A stretch of DNA of 64,000 nucleotides from Trinickia mobilis (GTDB taxonomy: Bacteria; Pseudomonadota; Gammaproteobacteria; Burkholderiales; Burkholderiaceae), in contig NZ_JAFLRF010000021.1 in NCBI RefSeq assembly GCF_017315705.1, positions 38,767 to 102,766 on the forward strand, written 5' to 3'. Within the stretch, counting starts at the first letter, position 1. Each line of letters opens with the position of its first letter. The notes under the pieces are model-generated. The model had not been told where the DNA came from. It did not search any database and was given only the letters and a program-made list of their open reading frames with translations. Below are positions 54,588-63,877 of the stretch, in pieces. Made by a program: the position numbers and the translations under genes.

Positions 54588-54843
54588 ACACCTCGGCGGG
54601 CGCCGCGGGCGACTGGACCAAGTTCGCCAACATCAACGATCCGCTTCCGCACGCGATGAAATACATCGTCGGCGCGAACAGCGGCCGGATGCACATGTTC
54701 GTGTGGCTCGGGCTGCCCGGGCTCGTCGCGTCGTTCCACGGCATCATCTCGGCGGCCAGGCGCTCACGGCCAATATCGTGACGATGTCCGTGTTTGGCGC
54801 TATCTTGATGCACATCGTCAGCATGCTTGCGCTGTTCCCCTAA
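54588..54843 (+). pseudogene. eat: Ethanolamine permease remnant
   Basis: One frame encodes DWTKFANINDPLPHAMKYIV, then HMFVWLGLPGLVASFHGII, part of the central region of the ethanolamine permease. A second frame from about 54743 encodes ALTANIVTMSVFGAILMHIV with SMLALFP and a stop, which belongs further toward the C-terminus. The N-terminal half and a middle block are missing. It lies just upstream of eutB in the place where the intact permease gene is expected. Confidence 0.78.
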
Positions 54844-54878
54844 GGGGACTTCCTACGGGGCGAGGGACGGGAGGCATC

Positions 54879-56273
54879 GTGAACTATTCGGAGACCATCG
54901 GCGCGCGGACCTACCGGTTCGCCGATTTGAAGACCCTGCTTGCGAAGGCGAGCCCGCTGCGCTCCGGCGACGAGCTCGCCGGCGTCGCGGCGGCGAGCGA
55001 GGAGGAGCGCGTCGCCGCAAAGATGGCGCTCGCGCAGGTGCCGCTTGCGACGTTCCTCAACGAAGCGCTGATCCCTTACGAAAGCGACGAGGTCACGCGG
55101 CTCATCGTCGATACGCATTCGCGCGAAGCGTTCGCGGAGATTTCGCACCTGACGGTCGGCGATTTCCGCAACTGGCTGCTCGCCGATACGACCGACACGG
55201 CGGCGCTCACGCGCATCACGGCGGGACTCACGCCGGAGATGGTCGCGGCGGTGTCGAAGCTCATGCGCAATCAAGACTTGGTGATTGCCGCGAAAAAGCG
55301 TCCGGTGGTCACGCGCTTTCGCAACACGGTGGGCTTGCCGGGACATATGTCGGTGCGCCTGCAGCCGAACCATCCGACCGACGACGTGAAGGGCATCGCC
55401 GCCTCGATGCTCGACGGCCTGATGTACGGCTGCGGCGACGCGATGGTCGGCATCAACCCCGCCACCGACAGCCTCGCCGCGATCACGACACTCCTCGCGA
55501 TGGTCGACGATTTCCGCCAGCGTTACGGCGTGCCGACGCAATCGTGCGTGCTCACGCACGTCACGAACACGATTGCCGCGATCGAAAAGGGCGCGCCGGT
55601 GGATCTCGTGTTTCAGTCGGTCGCGGGCACCGAGAAGGCGAATGCGGGCTTCGGCATCACGCTCGCGCTGCTGCAGGAGGCGTATGACGCGGCGCTGTCG
55701 CTCAAGCGCGGCACGGTCGGCGACAACGTGATGTACTTCGAAACGGGCCAGGGCAGCGCGCTGTCCGCGAACGCGCATGACGGCGTCGATCAGCAGACGT
55801 GCGAAGTGCGCGCGTATGCGGTCGCGCGGCACTACAACCCGTTCCTCACGAACACGGTGGTCGGCTTCATCGGGCCCGAGTATCTGTACGACGGCAAGCA
55901 GATCATCCGCGCGGGCCTCGAAGACCACTTCTGCGGCAAGCTGCTCGGCGTGCCGATGGGCTGCGACATCTGCTACACGAACCACGCGGAAGCCGATCAG
56001 GACGACATGGACACCCTGCTGACGCTGCTCGGCGTCGCGGGCATCAACTTCATCATGGGCGTGCCGGGCGCCGACGACGTCATGCTCAACTATCAGAGCA
56101 CGTCGTTTCATGACGCGCTCTACGTGCGCGACGTGCTGGGCCTGCGCCGTGCACCGGAGTTCGAGGATTGGCTCGAAGCGATGCAGATCGCCGATGCGCG
56201 CGGCGTGCTGCTGTCGGCGTCGCCGCGGCAGCCGCTCTTGGCTGGTGTCAGCGAATGGATGGGCGTGGCATGA
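54879..56273 (+). CDS. eutB: Ethanolamine ammonia-lyase large subunit
   Basis: A 464-residue subunit of the adenosylcobalamin-dependent enzyme that turns ethanolamine into acetaldehyde and ammonia. Typical segments are NTVGLPGHMSVRLQPNHPTD near 160, GDAMVGINPATDS near 190 and MYFETGQGSALSANAHDGVD near 285. The catalytic Glu lies in FETGQG. The start codon is GTG with GGGAGG upstream. The full-length match and intact partner suggest an active enzyme. No microcompartment genes are nearby, as usual in Burkholderiaceae. Confidence 0.9.
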   Translation: MNYSETIGARTYRFADLKTLLAKASPLRSGDELAGVAAASEEERVAAKMALAQVPLATFLNEALIPYESDEVTRLIVDTHSREAFAEISHLTVGDFRNWLLADTTDTAALTRITAGLTPEMVAAVSKLMRNQDLVIAAKKRPVVTRFRNTVGLPGHMSVRLQPNHPTDDVKGIAASMLDGLMYGCGDAMVGINPATDSLAAITTLLAMVDDFRQRYGVPTQSCVLTHVTNTIAAIEKGAPVDLVFQSVAGTEKANAGFGITLALLQEAYDAALSLKRGTVGDNVMYFETGQGSALSANAHDGVDQQTCEVRAYAVARHYNPFLTNTVVGFIGPEYLYDGKQIIRAGLEDHFCGKLLGVPMGCDICYTNHAEADQDDMDTLLTLLGVAGINFIMGVPGADDVMLNYQSTSFHDALYVRDVLGLRRAPEFEDWLEAMQIADARGVLLSASPRQPLLAGVSEWMGVA

Positions 56274-56298
56274 ACTCCCCCCCACGACGGGAGGCATC

Positions 56299-57105
56299 AT
56301 GAACGACTTCCTCGAAAAGAATCCGTGGAATGCGTTGCGGCAGTTCACGCAGGCGCGCATCGCGTTGGGGCGCGCGGGCAACAGCCTGCCGACCGCGCCG
56401 CTGCTCGCGTTCAACTTGTCTCACGCGCAGGCGCGCGATGCGGTTCACCATCCGCTCGATGCCGATGTGTTGCATCGGCAACTGCAGGACGCGGGGTTTG
56501 GCACGCTCGATGTCCACAGCGCCGCGCCCGATCGTGCGCACTATCTGCGCCGGCCCGACTTGGGGCGGCGTTTGTCGGATGAGAGCCGCGAGGCGCTGAA
56601 GCATTTGTCGCTCGATCCGTCCGAAGTGGTGTTCGTGATTGGCGACGGCTTGTCGGCGTTCGCGGCCTCGCGGCAATCGCTGCCGCTGTTGCAGGCGGTC
56701 ACGGCGAGGCTGGCGGATTGGCGCATCGGCCCGGTCGTGGTCGCGCGCCAGGCGCGCGTTGCGCTCGGCGATGAGATCGGCGAAATCCTGCGCGCGAAGC
56801 TCGTCGTGATGCTGATCGGCGAGCGGCCGGGGCTCAGCTCGCCCGATAGCCTCGGCATCTATCTGACGTACGCGCCGAAAGTCGGCACAGCGGACTCGCA
56901 ACGCAACTGCATTTCCAACGTGCGGCCGGAAGGCTTGAGCTATGACGCTGCCGCCCACAAGCTGCACTATCTGCTGACGCATGCCCGGCGGCTCGGGCTG
57001 ACCGGCGTCGGTTTGAAGGACGATAGCGACGCGCTGCTGGGCGCGCCGCAAACGCAACCGCGAGCGATCGAAGACGGCGCTTCGAATGCCGACGATGCGG
57101 GCTGA
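56299..57105 (+). CDS. eutC: Ethanolamine ammonia-lyase small subunit
   Basis: A 268-residue subunit that contributes to cobalamin binding. Seen are [20 protein letters not shown] near 21, [14 protein letters not shown] near 113, and [20 protein letters not shown] with [14 protein letters not shown] near 175-215. ATG at 56299 follows GGGAGG, 25 bases after eutB. The frame upstream of it is a shadow of eutB. Confidence 0.9.
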   Translation: MNDFLEKNPWNALRQFTQARIALGRAGNSLPTAPLLAFNLSHAQARDAVHHPLDADVLHRQLQDAGFGTLDVHSAAPDRAHYLRRPDLGRRLSDESREALKHLSLDPSEVVFVIGDGLSAFAASRQSLPLLQAVTARLADWRIGPVVVARQARVALGDEIGEILRAKLVVMLIGERPGLSSPDSLGIYLTYAPKVGTADSQRNCISNVRPEGLSYDAAAHKLHYLLTHARRLGLTGVGLKDDSDALLGAPQTQPRAIEDGASNADDAG

Positions 57106-57276
57106 GCGTCTCGCGGCCGATACCGGATTGCTTGCAGCCGCCGAATGCCGCGTGCGCCGGGTATGCGTGATAGCAATTGGTCCGCACGCGGCCTGCTTGA
57201 ATGTTGCGGCCGAATGGGAGCGGCCTTCGGATTCGCTACGGGAGAGGCGGGCGGCGCAGGGGCGGCGCAACGCCGT

Positions 57277-57930
57277 TTAAGTCGACGTCGATCCCATCGA
57301 GTCAGGTGCGGACAGCGGACTGTCGATATCGACCGAATGGTGTTCGCGCCGCGTCAGCGCGGGCAGCGAAGCGGCTGGCCGGCGCGATGCTGCGCTCTGA
57401 TATTTCGCAGGAGCGAAAAGCCGAAGAATCTCGGGAATCGGTTCGGCTGCGGCGGGATCGGGGGCGCCGTCGTCGCCAAGCGGGCCGAAAGCGTCTTCCA
57501 TGACGAGCGCGCGAGACAGCAGCGCCTCGATCGACTGCACACGGCTCGCCGAATCAGCAAGCGCGACGGCTGACGACAGCGATGGCTCGTCTACCGAGGG
57601 CACCCGCGCAGTCGGGTCTTCTGCGAACGATGCATGCGGATCGTCGAGCGCTCGAAGGTATTGGTCGTGGAGCGTGTCGATGAGATCGTCGGCGTCAATG
57701 CCGCTCGGCCGCGTTGCGGGCTTCCCGCTACCGGCGACAGGCGGCGAGCTGATCGAGGCCAATATGGCCTCGCTGCCGCGCGAGTCTTCCCGCGGGCAAT
57801 CCCCCGCCGTGCCAAGCAGTTCCTCGATCGTCCGGCGGGCGTGATGCTGCTCGTCGAGCGACGCATGGGTTTCCCACGGCTCTTTGGGTTCGTTCCGCCC
57901 GTTGAGCGTCGGTGCGGCACTGCCGCTCAT
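57277..57930 (-). CDS. tagK: TagK-domain protein, type VI secretion accessory
   Basis: About 217 residues from ATG at 57930 (57951 is possible). The N-terminal half is low-complexity. A core DADDLIDTLHDQYLRALDDP lies near residue 88, PIPEILRLFAPAKYQ near 163, and the C-terminal LPALTRREHHSVDIDSPLS near 190. This pattern fits TagK-domain proteins found in Burkholderia type VI secretion loci. It is divergent from the vgrG island. Exact function in the secretion machine is unknown. Confidence 0.65.
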   Translation of the reverse strand: MSGSAAPTLNGRNEPKEPWETHASLDEQHHARRTIEELLGTAGDCPREDSRGSEAILASISSPPVAGSGKPATRPSGIDADDLIDTLHDQYLRALDDPHASFAEDPTARVPSVDEPSLSSAVALADSASRVQSIEALLSRALVMEDAFGPLGDDGAPDPAAAEPIPEILRLFAPAKYQSAASRRPAASLPALTRREHHSVDIDSPLSAPDSMGSTST

Positions 57931-57951
57931 GACCGGCTCTTTTCTGCGCAT

Positions 57952-58426
57952 GCGATGTCCGTGTGTATTGGCGAAAAACGTCGGGCCCGCATTTTAAACA
58001 GGATGATCAATCGCGGGCGGCTGTTATTTCGACAAATATGCGTTTTATGTTGAATTAAATCAATCTTGGAATTAAGCCGATGCGGTTTGAATTCCATGGT
58101 GTGAGTGAAGTAACACTGCGGCATTTTGACGCAAATGCGTTGACTCAATGTCTCTCGGCCGATCGATGCGTCCCGGCGTGGCGCTGGCCTATGCGAATTT
58201 ATGCCAATTTGATGGTGTTTTGTTAATCGTTCAGAGCAATTGCTTTTTATATAAGATGATTTAAGAAATTTCCTAGAAATGTTTGTCAATTGACGAGTTC
58301 CGGATATCCATGTGCTAATGCGTTCCTCGCTAAAGAATATATTTCGCCAGCGCGGGAACAAGCCACACATCGGGCGACGAACAATCGAGCCCCAGCACGC
58401 AAAAAACAACGATTCCGAGAGACCGC
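57952..58426. promoter_or_regulatory. AT-rich leader between tagK and vgrG
   Basis: About 475 bases, much richer in A/T than the flanks (for example TTTTATGTTGAATTAAATCA near 58040 and TTTTTATATAAGATGATTTA near 58245). No gene was recognised. Such a low-GC leader in front of a secretion island is a typical target of H-NS/MvaT-like silencers and probably contains both divergent promoters. Confidence 0.5.
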
Positions 58427-60949
58427 ATGACGCAGAACCCACTATTTGACGCCGCACGTACGCTGTCCGTCTCAGGGGCGGCGCTGCCCATGGACGCCGG
58501 GCAGTCGCTCTTCACGCCTGTTCGCCTCACCGGCACCGAAGCGCTCGGCGAACTGTTCGAGTACACGCTTGAACTAAAGACACCCGACGCGCTCGCGTTC
58601 TCGCCCAGTGTCGCCGCGAACCTCGAGCTCGACAAACTGATCGGCACCGAGGTCACCGTGTCGATCGAAATCGAAGGGAACGGGCACTTCATCGCCGGGC
58701 TCACCGGCGACGCCGGTGCCGCAAACGTCGGCGCCGGCACCCGCGAGATCACGGGCCTCGTGGCTGCCGCGCGCCTGTTGCGCACGGAAGGCCGCTCAGT
58801 TGTCTACGCATTGACGCTGCGCCCGTGGCTTTGGCTTGCCACGAAGAATCAGGATTGCAGATTATTTCAGGATAAATCGGTGGTGGAGATCACTGAGGAG
58901 GCGCTGGCGCGCTACTCGTTTCGGGTGGAGATGCGCCTGAGCGCGCCGCGTCCCAACGATGCTTATCCGAAGCGCGATATCCAGCGCCAGCACTGGGAAA
59001 GCGATTTCGCGTTCCTGCGTCGGCTGTGGGAGGAGTGGGGCATCTACTTCTGGTTCGAGCATCGCGACGGCAAGCATGTCCTTGTTCTGTGCGATTCGAT
59101 CGGCGCGCATCAAGCGCACGGCGAGGCGTATCGGACCATTCGCTACGCCGCGCCTGCGGCCAAGCGCATCGACGAGGAACATATTCACGCGTTGTCGGTC
59201 GCGCATGCGCTGACCACCGGCGCGGTGTCGAGCGTCGATTACGACTGCACGCAGCCGCGCGCGGACCTTTCCGCGATTCGCGAAGACCCGCGCGATACGA
59301 GCTTTGCACGGCAGGAACGCTACACGTGGGGCGACTACTCGCAGCCGCAGGCGGGCTCCGCGGGCCTCGCCGGGGTTCACAACGATCCGCGCACTGAGGC
59401 CGAGTATCTGGTGCTGGTGCAAATGCAAGCGGAGCGCTGCCAGGGGTTGCGCGCGACCGGCCAAGGCAATTTGCGCGGCCTCACGACCGGCCGGACGTTC
59501 GAGCTCACGCACTACCAGCAGGAGGCGGCGAATCGCGAATATCTGGTGGTGTCGAGCACTCTCGACATTCAGGAGATCGCCGAAGAAAGCGGCACTATCC
59601 AGCGCTATCGCTGCGACACGAAGTTCGAGATCCAGCCTACCAGCGAGGCGTTCCGCCTGTTGCGCGAGACGACGAAGCCGCGCACGCACGGACCGGAGAC
59701 GGCGATCGTCGTCGGTCCCGAGACGCAGGAGATCTGGACCGACGCATACGGGCGGGTGAAGGTGCAGTTCTGGTGGGACCGGCAGGGGCGGAAGGACGAG
59801 CGTTCGAGTTGCTGGATACGCGTGTCGTCGCCGTGGCAGGGCAGCGAGTTCGGTGCGACGCACTTGCCGCGCATCGGGCAGGAGGTGATCGTCGACTACC
59901 TGAACGGCGATCCGGATTTGCCCATCATCACGGGGCGGGTGGTGAACGCGTCGCAGTTGCCGGCGTGGAAGCTGCCGGAGAATCAGGCGCTCTCCGGTTT
60001 CAGGAGCCGGGAGCTTGGAGGCGGACGCGCCAACCATCTGGTGATGGACGACACCCACGGCAAGATTCAGGTGCAACTGTCGAGCGACCATGCGTGCTCG
60101 CAGTTGAATCTGGGCAGCATCGCGCGGATACCGGGCAACGCGGGGCGGCAGGACGCGCGAGGGGAAGGGTTCGAGTTGCGGACGGATGGGCATGGGGTGG
60201 TGCGGGCGGCGCAAGGGATGGTTGTGACGACCGAAGCGCGGAGCGATGCGCAGGGGCATGCGAAGGATCTTGGCGAGACGATTCAGCGACTTGCTCAGGC
60301 GCGCGACCTCCACGCGAGGCTGACTGGCTTGGCACAGCAGCAGGCGGCGCAGGCGCTCCGCAAGGACCAGGATGAAGTCGCCAAATCGATCGGGGCGCAA
60401 AACGATGCAATTCGCGGAGGCGCCAAGACCGGCAGCGATAGGTTCCCTGAGTTCACGACACCGCATTTGACGCTCGCAAGTCCGGTTGGCATTCAGACGA
60501 CCACCGCGGGCAGCACGCATCTGGCAAGCGGAGAACATCTGGCGCTGACGACCGGCGGTCACATCGGCATGGCAGTCGGCAGGTCATGGTTTGCAAGCGT
60601 GGCCGACCGTATCTCTTTGTTCGTGCACAAGCTCGGCATCAAGCTCATCGCGGCATCAGGAAAAGTCCGCATCGAGGCGCAAAACGACGATATCGAAGTG
60701 ATCGCGAAGCGAGTCGTCGAAATCATGAGCACGACAGACTGGATCAATCTCAAGGCCAAGCAAGGCGTGCGCATCAATGGCGGCGGGTCCGAACTGGAGA
60801 TCAGCGAGAAGGGCATCTTCGGGTTCACGGATGGGCCGCATGTGATTCACGCCGCTGATCACCAGACTCCGGGACCGGAAACCCGGCCACAGAATTTCCC
60901 GTCGTCATCGTCGGAGGAGATGGAGCGGGCATTTCCATTTTCACGATGA
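58427..60949 (+). CDS. vgrG: Type VI secretion spike protein VgrG
   Basis: An 840-residue spike protein. The gp27-like region covers residues ~10-370 (FEYTLELKTPD, FLRRLWEEWGIYFWFEHRDG). The gp5-like OB region follows near 430-540, with TDAYGRVKVQFWWDRQG and LPRIGQEVIVDYLNGDPDLP. The DUF2345-type beta-helix runs to ~800 (GKVRIEAQNDDIEVIAKRVV). A short Ser/Glu-rich tail ends the protein. It carries the effector encoded directly downstream, 19 bases away. Confidence 0.9.
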   Translation: MTQNPLFDAARTLSVSGAALPMDAGQSLFTPVRLTGTEALGELFEYTLELKTPDALAFSPSVAANLELDKLIGTEVTVSIEIEGNGHFIAGLTGDAGAANVGAGTREITGLVAAARLLRTEGRSVVYALTLRPWLWLATKNQDCRLFQDKSVVEITEEALARYSFRVEMRLSAPRPNDAYPKRDIQRQHWESDFAFLRRLWEEWGIYFWFEHRDGKHVLVLCDSIGAHQAHGEAYRTIRYAAPAAKRIDEEHIHALSVAHALTTGAVSSVDYDCTQPRADLSAIREDPRDTSFARQERYTWGDYSQPQAGSAGLAGVHNDPRTEAEYLVLVQMQAERCQGLRATGQGNLRGLTTGRTFELTHYQQEAANREYLVVSSTLDIQEIAEESGTIQRYRCDTKFEIQPTSEAFRLLRETTKPRTHGPETAIVVGPETQEIWTDAYGRVKVQFWWDRQGRKDERSSCWIRVSSPWQGSEFGATHLPRIGQEVIVDYLNGDPDLPIITGRVVNASQLPAWKLPENQALSGFRSRELGGGRANHLVMDDTHGKIQVQLSSDHACSQLNLGSIARIPGNAGRQDARGEGFELRTDGHGVVRAAQGMVVTTEARSDAQGHAKDLGETIQRLAQARDLHARLTGLAQQQAAQALRKDQDEVAKSIGAQNDAIRGGAKTGSDRFPEFTTPHLTLASPVGIQTTTAGSTHLASGEHLALTTGGHIGMAVGRSWFASVADRISLFVHKLGIKLIAASGKVRIEAQNDDIEVIAKRVVEIMSTTDWINLKAKQGVRINGGGSELEISEKGIFGFTDGPHVIHAADHQTPGPETRPQNFPSSSSEEMERAFPFSR

Positions 60950-60968
60950 CATCCGAAGGAATTCACAC

Positions 60969-63236
60969 ATGATCATCAGCCCACCGTTCTTGCCCCGCGC
61001 GGCAGGCTCCGAATTGGACGCAGCCGAAGCCGGCCACGCGCAGGCACAGGAACACAACATCTGCCACGCCGGCATGCAAGAGTGCGCGCCGGGCGACGGC
61101 GCGTATCCGGTGAGCTATAGCCTGGGCTGGCATGGCGGCGCGCACCTGATCGCGCCGCGCAATGCGCGCGGCGAAGCTGAGGTGGTGCGCGCGATTGCCG
61201 ATGGCGTGGTGGTGTATGCGCGCCAGAACGACGCCACTCAAAAGCCCGCCTTGCTGCACGCCGGGGTGCGCACCGACGACGGTTGCGTGGTGCTCAAGCA
61301 CACCACCGAGATCGGCGAAGGCGAAAGTGCGAAGGTGACGTACTTCTCGATCTATATGCACCTGCAATCGGTGGCGGGTGCGCTGGCGGTGGGCAAGCGG
61401 GTGTACCGCAAGGATGCGTTGGGTGCGGTCGGCCAGATTTACGGTCAGAACGGGCGGATGCACTTCGAGATCGTGTGTGACGAGGCGAACCTGACGAAGC
61501 TGGTGGGTCGCGCAAGCGGGCGCTTGAGCGCGGGCGCGGGTCGCAAGGATGCGATCTATGGCGACATCTGGTTCAAGGTGCCCGCGGGCACGAAGCTGTT
61601 TGCTAAGGAACCGCATCCGTATCGGACGGACGATAGTGAACCGCCGCTTGGGCGGACGGCCCAGTCGCAGCTGGTGCTGCCGCCTCAGACACCCCTGGTG
61701 GCGGGTGGAACGCGCAGCGAACTCTACGTGCGCATGCGCTACGCGCGCGGCGATTGCACGTTGACGACGTTTCGCGAGCAAGACGGCCGCTATCACGAAG
61801 TTGGCCGACAACCGGAGGCGGGCTACGAGTACGACCTGTACAAACGGGCGACCGATCTAAGCGCGAAGTACGTGGAGCTGAATCAGGCGCTGGGGTCGAA
61901 CTACGCGACGGTGCCGTCGCCGAGTTCGATCTTCGAGATGCTGCGTTTGGGGCGCATCGTGGGGCCGGACGCGATGCCGGCGAATGCGAAGTTCGGGCAC
62001 TGGCGCAAGGTCGTGACGCCGGAGGCGACGGGGTGGATCAACCTGAATGGCGCACAAGTCGGCGTGTACAGCGACGCGGACTTTCCGCACTGGGCGGGGT
62101 GGAGCCTGATCGACGACGACGCGACACCGGATAGCCTGTGTGATTCGCCGACCATTAGGCGTTGGCTGGATGTGAATGGCGATGGTCACGTTACGCATGC
62201 CGAGGCGGTAGAGGCGCTGCATAACGAAGTGGTGCGGGAGCGGCTGTCAAAGGCGATCTGCAAATTTCCGATCGAATGGTCGAGGGATGTCAACCTGATC
62301 GATAAGCGTTGGGGCTGGCTCAAGCAGCCGAGCGATGCGTGGGATAAGCCGCTATCGGAGAAGGCGTTTGGAGTGCTGAAGGCGCATATTCAGGCGCTGG
62401 CGTTTTGGGAGGACATCAGCGATGCAGACCTGCCGACGGCGGAGCAGTGCTGGCATGTGCCGCCGAAGGCGTTTATTGAGCAGTTCAGGAAGTGCGGGTG
62501 GATGTCTCTGGAGGAAATTCTGCGGATCGTTCCGCAGGCCAAGGCGTTAAACATTCAGCAATTCAAAAACTCACTTAACTTTGTCGCGAGCAAGTACCTA
62601 TCGGGAAATAAGGTCAGGCTAAGTCACTTCATGGGGCAGGTAGCACACGAAACAGGTGATTTGCAAGGAGCGATGGTCGAGCATGGAAACAACCCGCAAA
62701 GTCGAACGCACGAGTCCGCGCAAAGCTACTACCAAGGCCCTGACACATACGCATATTTTGTCAAAGGTGCAGGCTATGAGCGGCCCCTAAATACGCTCGG
62801 CAACGAGTACAACTCGGGAGACGGAATAAAGTTCAGAGGTAGAGGTGCGTTGCAGATTACTGGGCGTGCGGCTTATGCGTCGTACTGGGTGTTCCGAGGT
62901 TGGCTGGAACAAGGGGTGTTTGATAAAAGCTGGTGGTCCAAACAGGGGTGGTGGTCTGTACCCCGAAATCCCTCCATCCGTCCAGCCTCTATCGCTGATC
63001 CGCAGAAAATATCCGCTAGAAAAGTCGGCAATGAATTGAATCCGTTAGACGTTGCCGGATGGTATTGGGTTGGCCACAAAATTAGCGAAGCCTGCGACTC
63101 AGAAAGCTCGACTGCACCAAACGCTCCTTGTTCAGTCGCAGTTTCACAAAAAATCAACTTTTATGATCAGAGCACGTTCGGCACCCGAAAAGTTCGTACG
63201 GAACGTGCCAAAGGAGTCTTATGCGACGCCACTTGA
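60969..63236 (+). CDS. Probable type VI effector: M23 peptidase-like plus GH19 lysozyme-like domain
   Basis: A 755-residue protein. Residues ~45-190 resemble M23 endopeptidases (LGWHGGAHLIAP, FSIYMHL, GRMHFEIVCD), but with His for the usual Asp and Arg for the first His of HxH. An EF-hand-like DVNGDGHVTHAEA lies near 403. Residues ~510-740 form a GH19 lysozyme/chitinase domain with HFMGQVAHETGDLQGAMVEH (two acids) and GIKFRGRGALQITGRAAY. Target is peptidoglycan. It follows vgrG and overlaps the next gene by 16 bases. GC content falls from about 62500 on. Confidence 0.82.
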   Translation: MIISPPFLPRAAGSELDAAEAGHAQAQEHNICHAGMQECAPGDGAYPVSYSLGWHGGAHLIAPRNARGEAEVVRAIADGVVVYARQNDATQKPALLHAGVRTDDGCVVLKHTTEIGEGESAKVTYFSIYMHLQSVAGALAVGKRVYRKDALGAVGQIYGQNGRMHFEIVCDEANLTKLVGRASGRLSAGAGRKDAIYGDIWFKVPAGTKLFAKEPHPYRTDDSEPPLGRTAQSQLVLPPQTPLVAGGTRSELYVRMRYARGDCTLTTFREQDGRYHEVGRQPEAGYEYDLYKRATDLSAKYVELNQALGSNYATVPSPSSIFEMLRLGRIVGPDAMPANAKFGHWRKVVTPEATGWINLNGAQVGVYSDADFPHWAGWSLIDDDATPDSLCDSPTIRRWLDVNGDGHVTHAEAVEALHNEVVRERLSKAICKFPIEWSRDVNLIDKRWGWLKQPSDAWDKPLSEKAFGVLKAHIQALAFWEDISDADLPTAEQCWHVPPKAFIEQFRKCGWMSLEEILRIVPQAKALNIQQFKNSLNFVASKYLSGNKVRLSHFMGQVAHETGDLQGAMVEHGNNPQSRTHESAQSYYQGPDTYAYFVKGAGYERPLNTLGNEYNSGDGIKFRGRGALQITGRAAYASYWVFRGWLEQGVFDKSWWSKQGWWSVPRNPSIRPASIADPQKISARKVGNELNPLDVAGWYWVGHKISEACDSESSTAPNAPCSVAVSQKINFYDQSTFGTRKVRTERAKGVLCDAT

Positions 63237-63877
63237 TAGTTATGTCAATGCTTTCTTGCTTTTTTGTCCAAGCCGACGCAATGGCGGAATGTAACGAGCA
63301 GCAAGAAGCCGGTGCGGACTTGCCCATCGCCGGTCGCGGAAGCGTACATGCAATTGCGTGCAGTACGTCTGATGGTATTGGCACTATTGAGATCGATGTC
63401 GTGCGTCGAGAGAAGACGAAAGCGACGCTGCAGACGACCTATGAGAGTCCCGCCTACGTGCTGACGCTCGACACCACGATTGCATTTGACGCCGGCGCCT
63501 CTCAAGGAGTGGGCGTGTCAACCGGGAGAGGGCGCGACGGGACCGGAATGCATTACTGGAAGATTCCTACTACCGGCGAGTCGATTGTTGACCTTGGAGA
63601 TGCGCCAAGTCTACAGCCTGATAAGTTTATGCGTGGGGTTTTCTCGACGTTAGTCTCAAGTGCAGGGCAGTATCAATCGATCAGATACTTTTACGAAGTA
63701 AAGGGGGATCGCCTTGTCCCGACAAAGGCGGTTGGCTTCTATGCAAAGAGTCCACAGACTTTCGTCGCGACGTTGATGGACCTGTTGCCCTCTGGTGAGG
63801 CGGTTCCGACGAGGCAGAGGACGCTATCTGTCGAGAATGCAAATAGGTGTATGAACGGGAAAATTTCTTGCTGGTGA
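63221..63877 (+). CDS. Putative periplasmic immunity protein
   Basis: A 218-residue protein with a signal peptide (MSMLSCFFVQADAMAEC) and a beta-rich mature part containing four Cys (CNEQQ, AIACSTSD, NRCMNGKISCW). AAAGGAG precedes the ATG. It overlaps the 3' end of the effector gene by 16 bases. Export to the periplasm is where protection against a peptidoglycan hydrolase would be needed. I know no named family. The role is inferred from position, and the GC content is low like the effector's C-terminal part. Confidence 0.6.
   Translation: MRRHLIVMSMLSCFFVQADAMAECNEQQEAGADLPIAGRGSVHAIACSTSDGIGTIEIDVVRREKTKATLQTTYESPAYVLTLDTTIAFDAGASQGVGVSTGRGRDGTGMHYWKIPTTGESIVDLGDAPSLQPDKFMRGVFSTLVSSAGQYQSIRYFYEVKGDRLVPTKAVGFYAKSPQTFVATLMDLLPSGEAVPTRQRTLSVENANRCMNGKISCW

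Noticed and set aside
54840..56414. A 524-codon minus-strand frame opposite eutB
   Set aside because: Antisense shadow with Arg/His/Asp bias and no homology; eutB on the plus strand is unambiguous.
58862..60562. A 566-codon minus-strand frame opposite vgrG
   Set aside because: Same antisense bias; vgrG motifs are continuous on the other strand.
61200..61811. A 282-codon minus-strand frame inside the effector gene
   Set aside because: Antisense shadow of the M23-like domain; no start context or motif.
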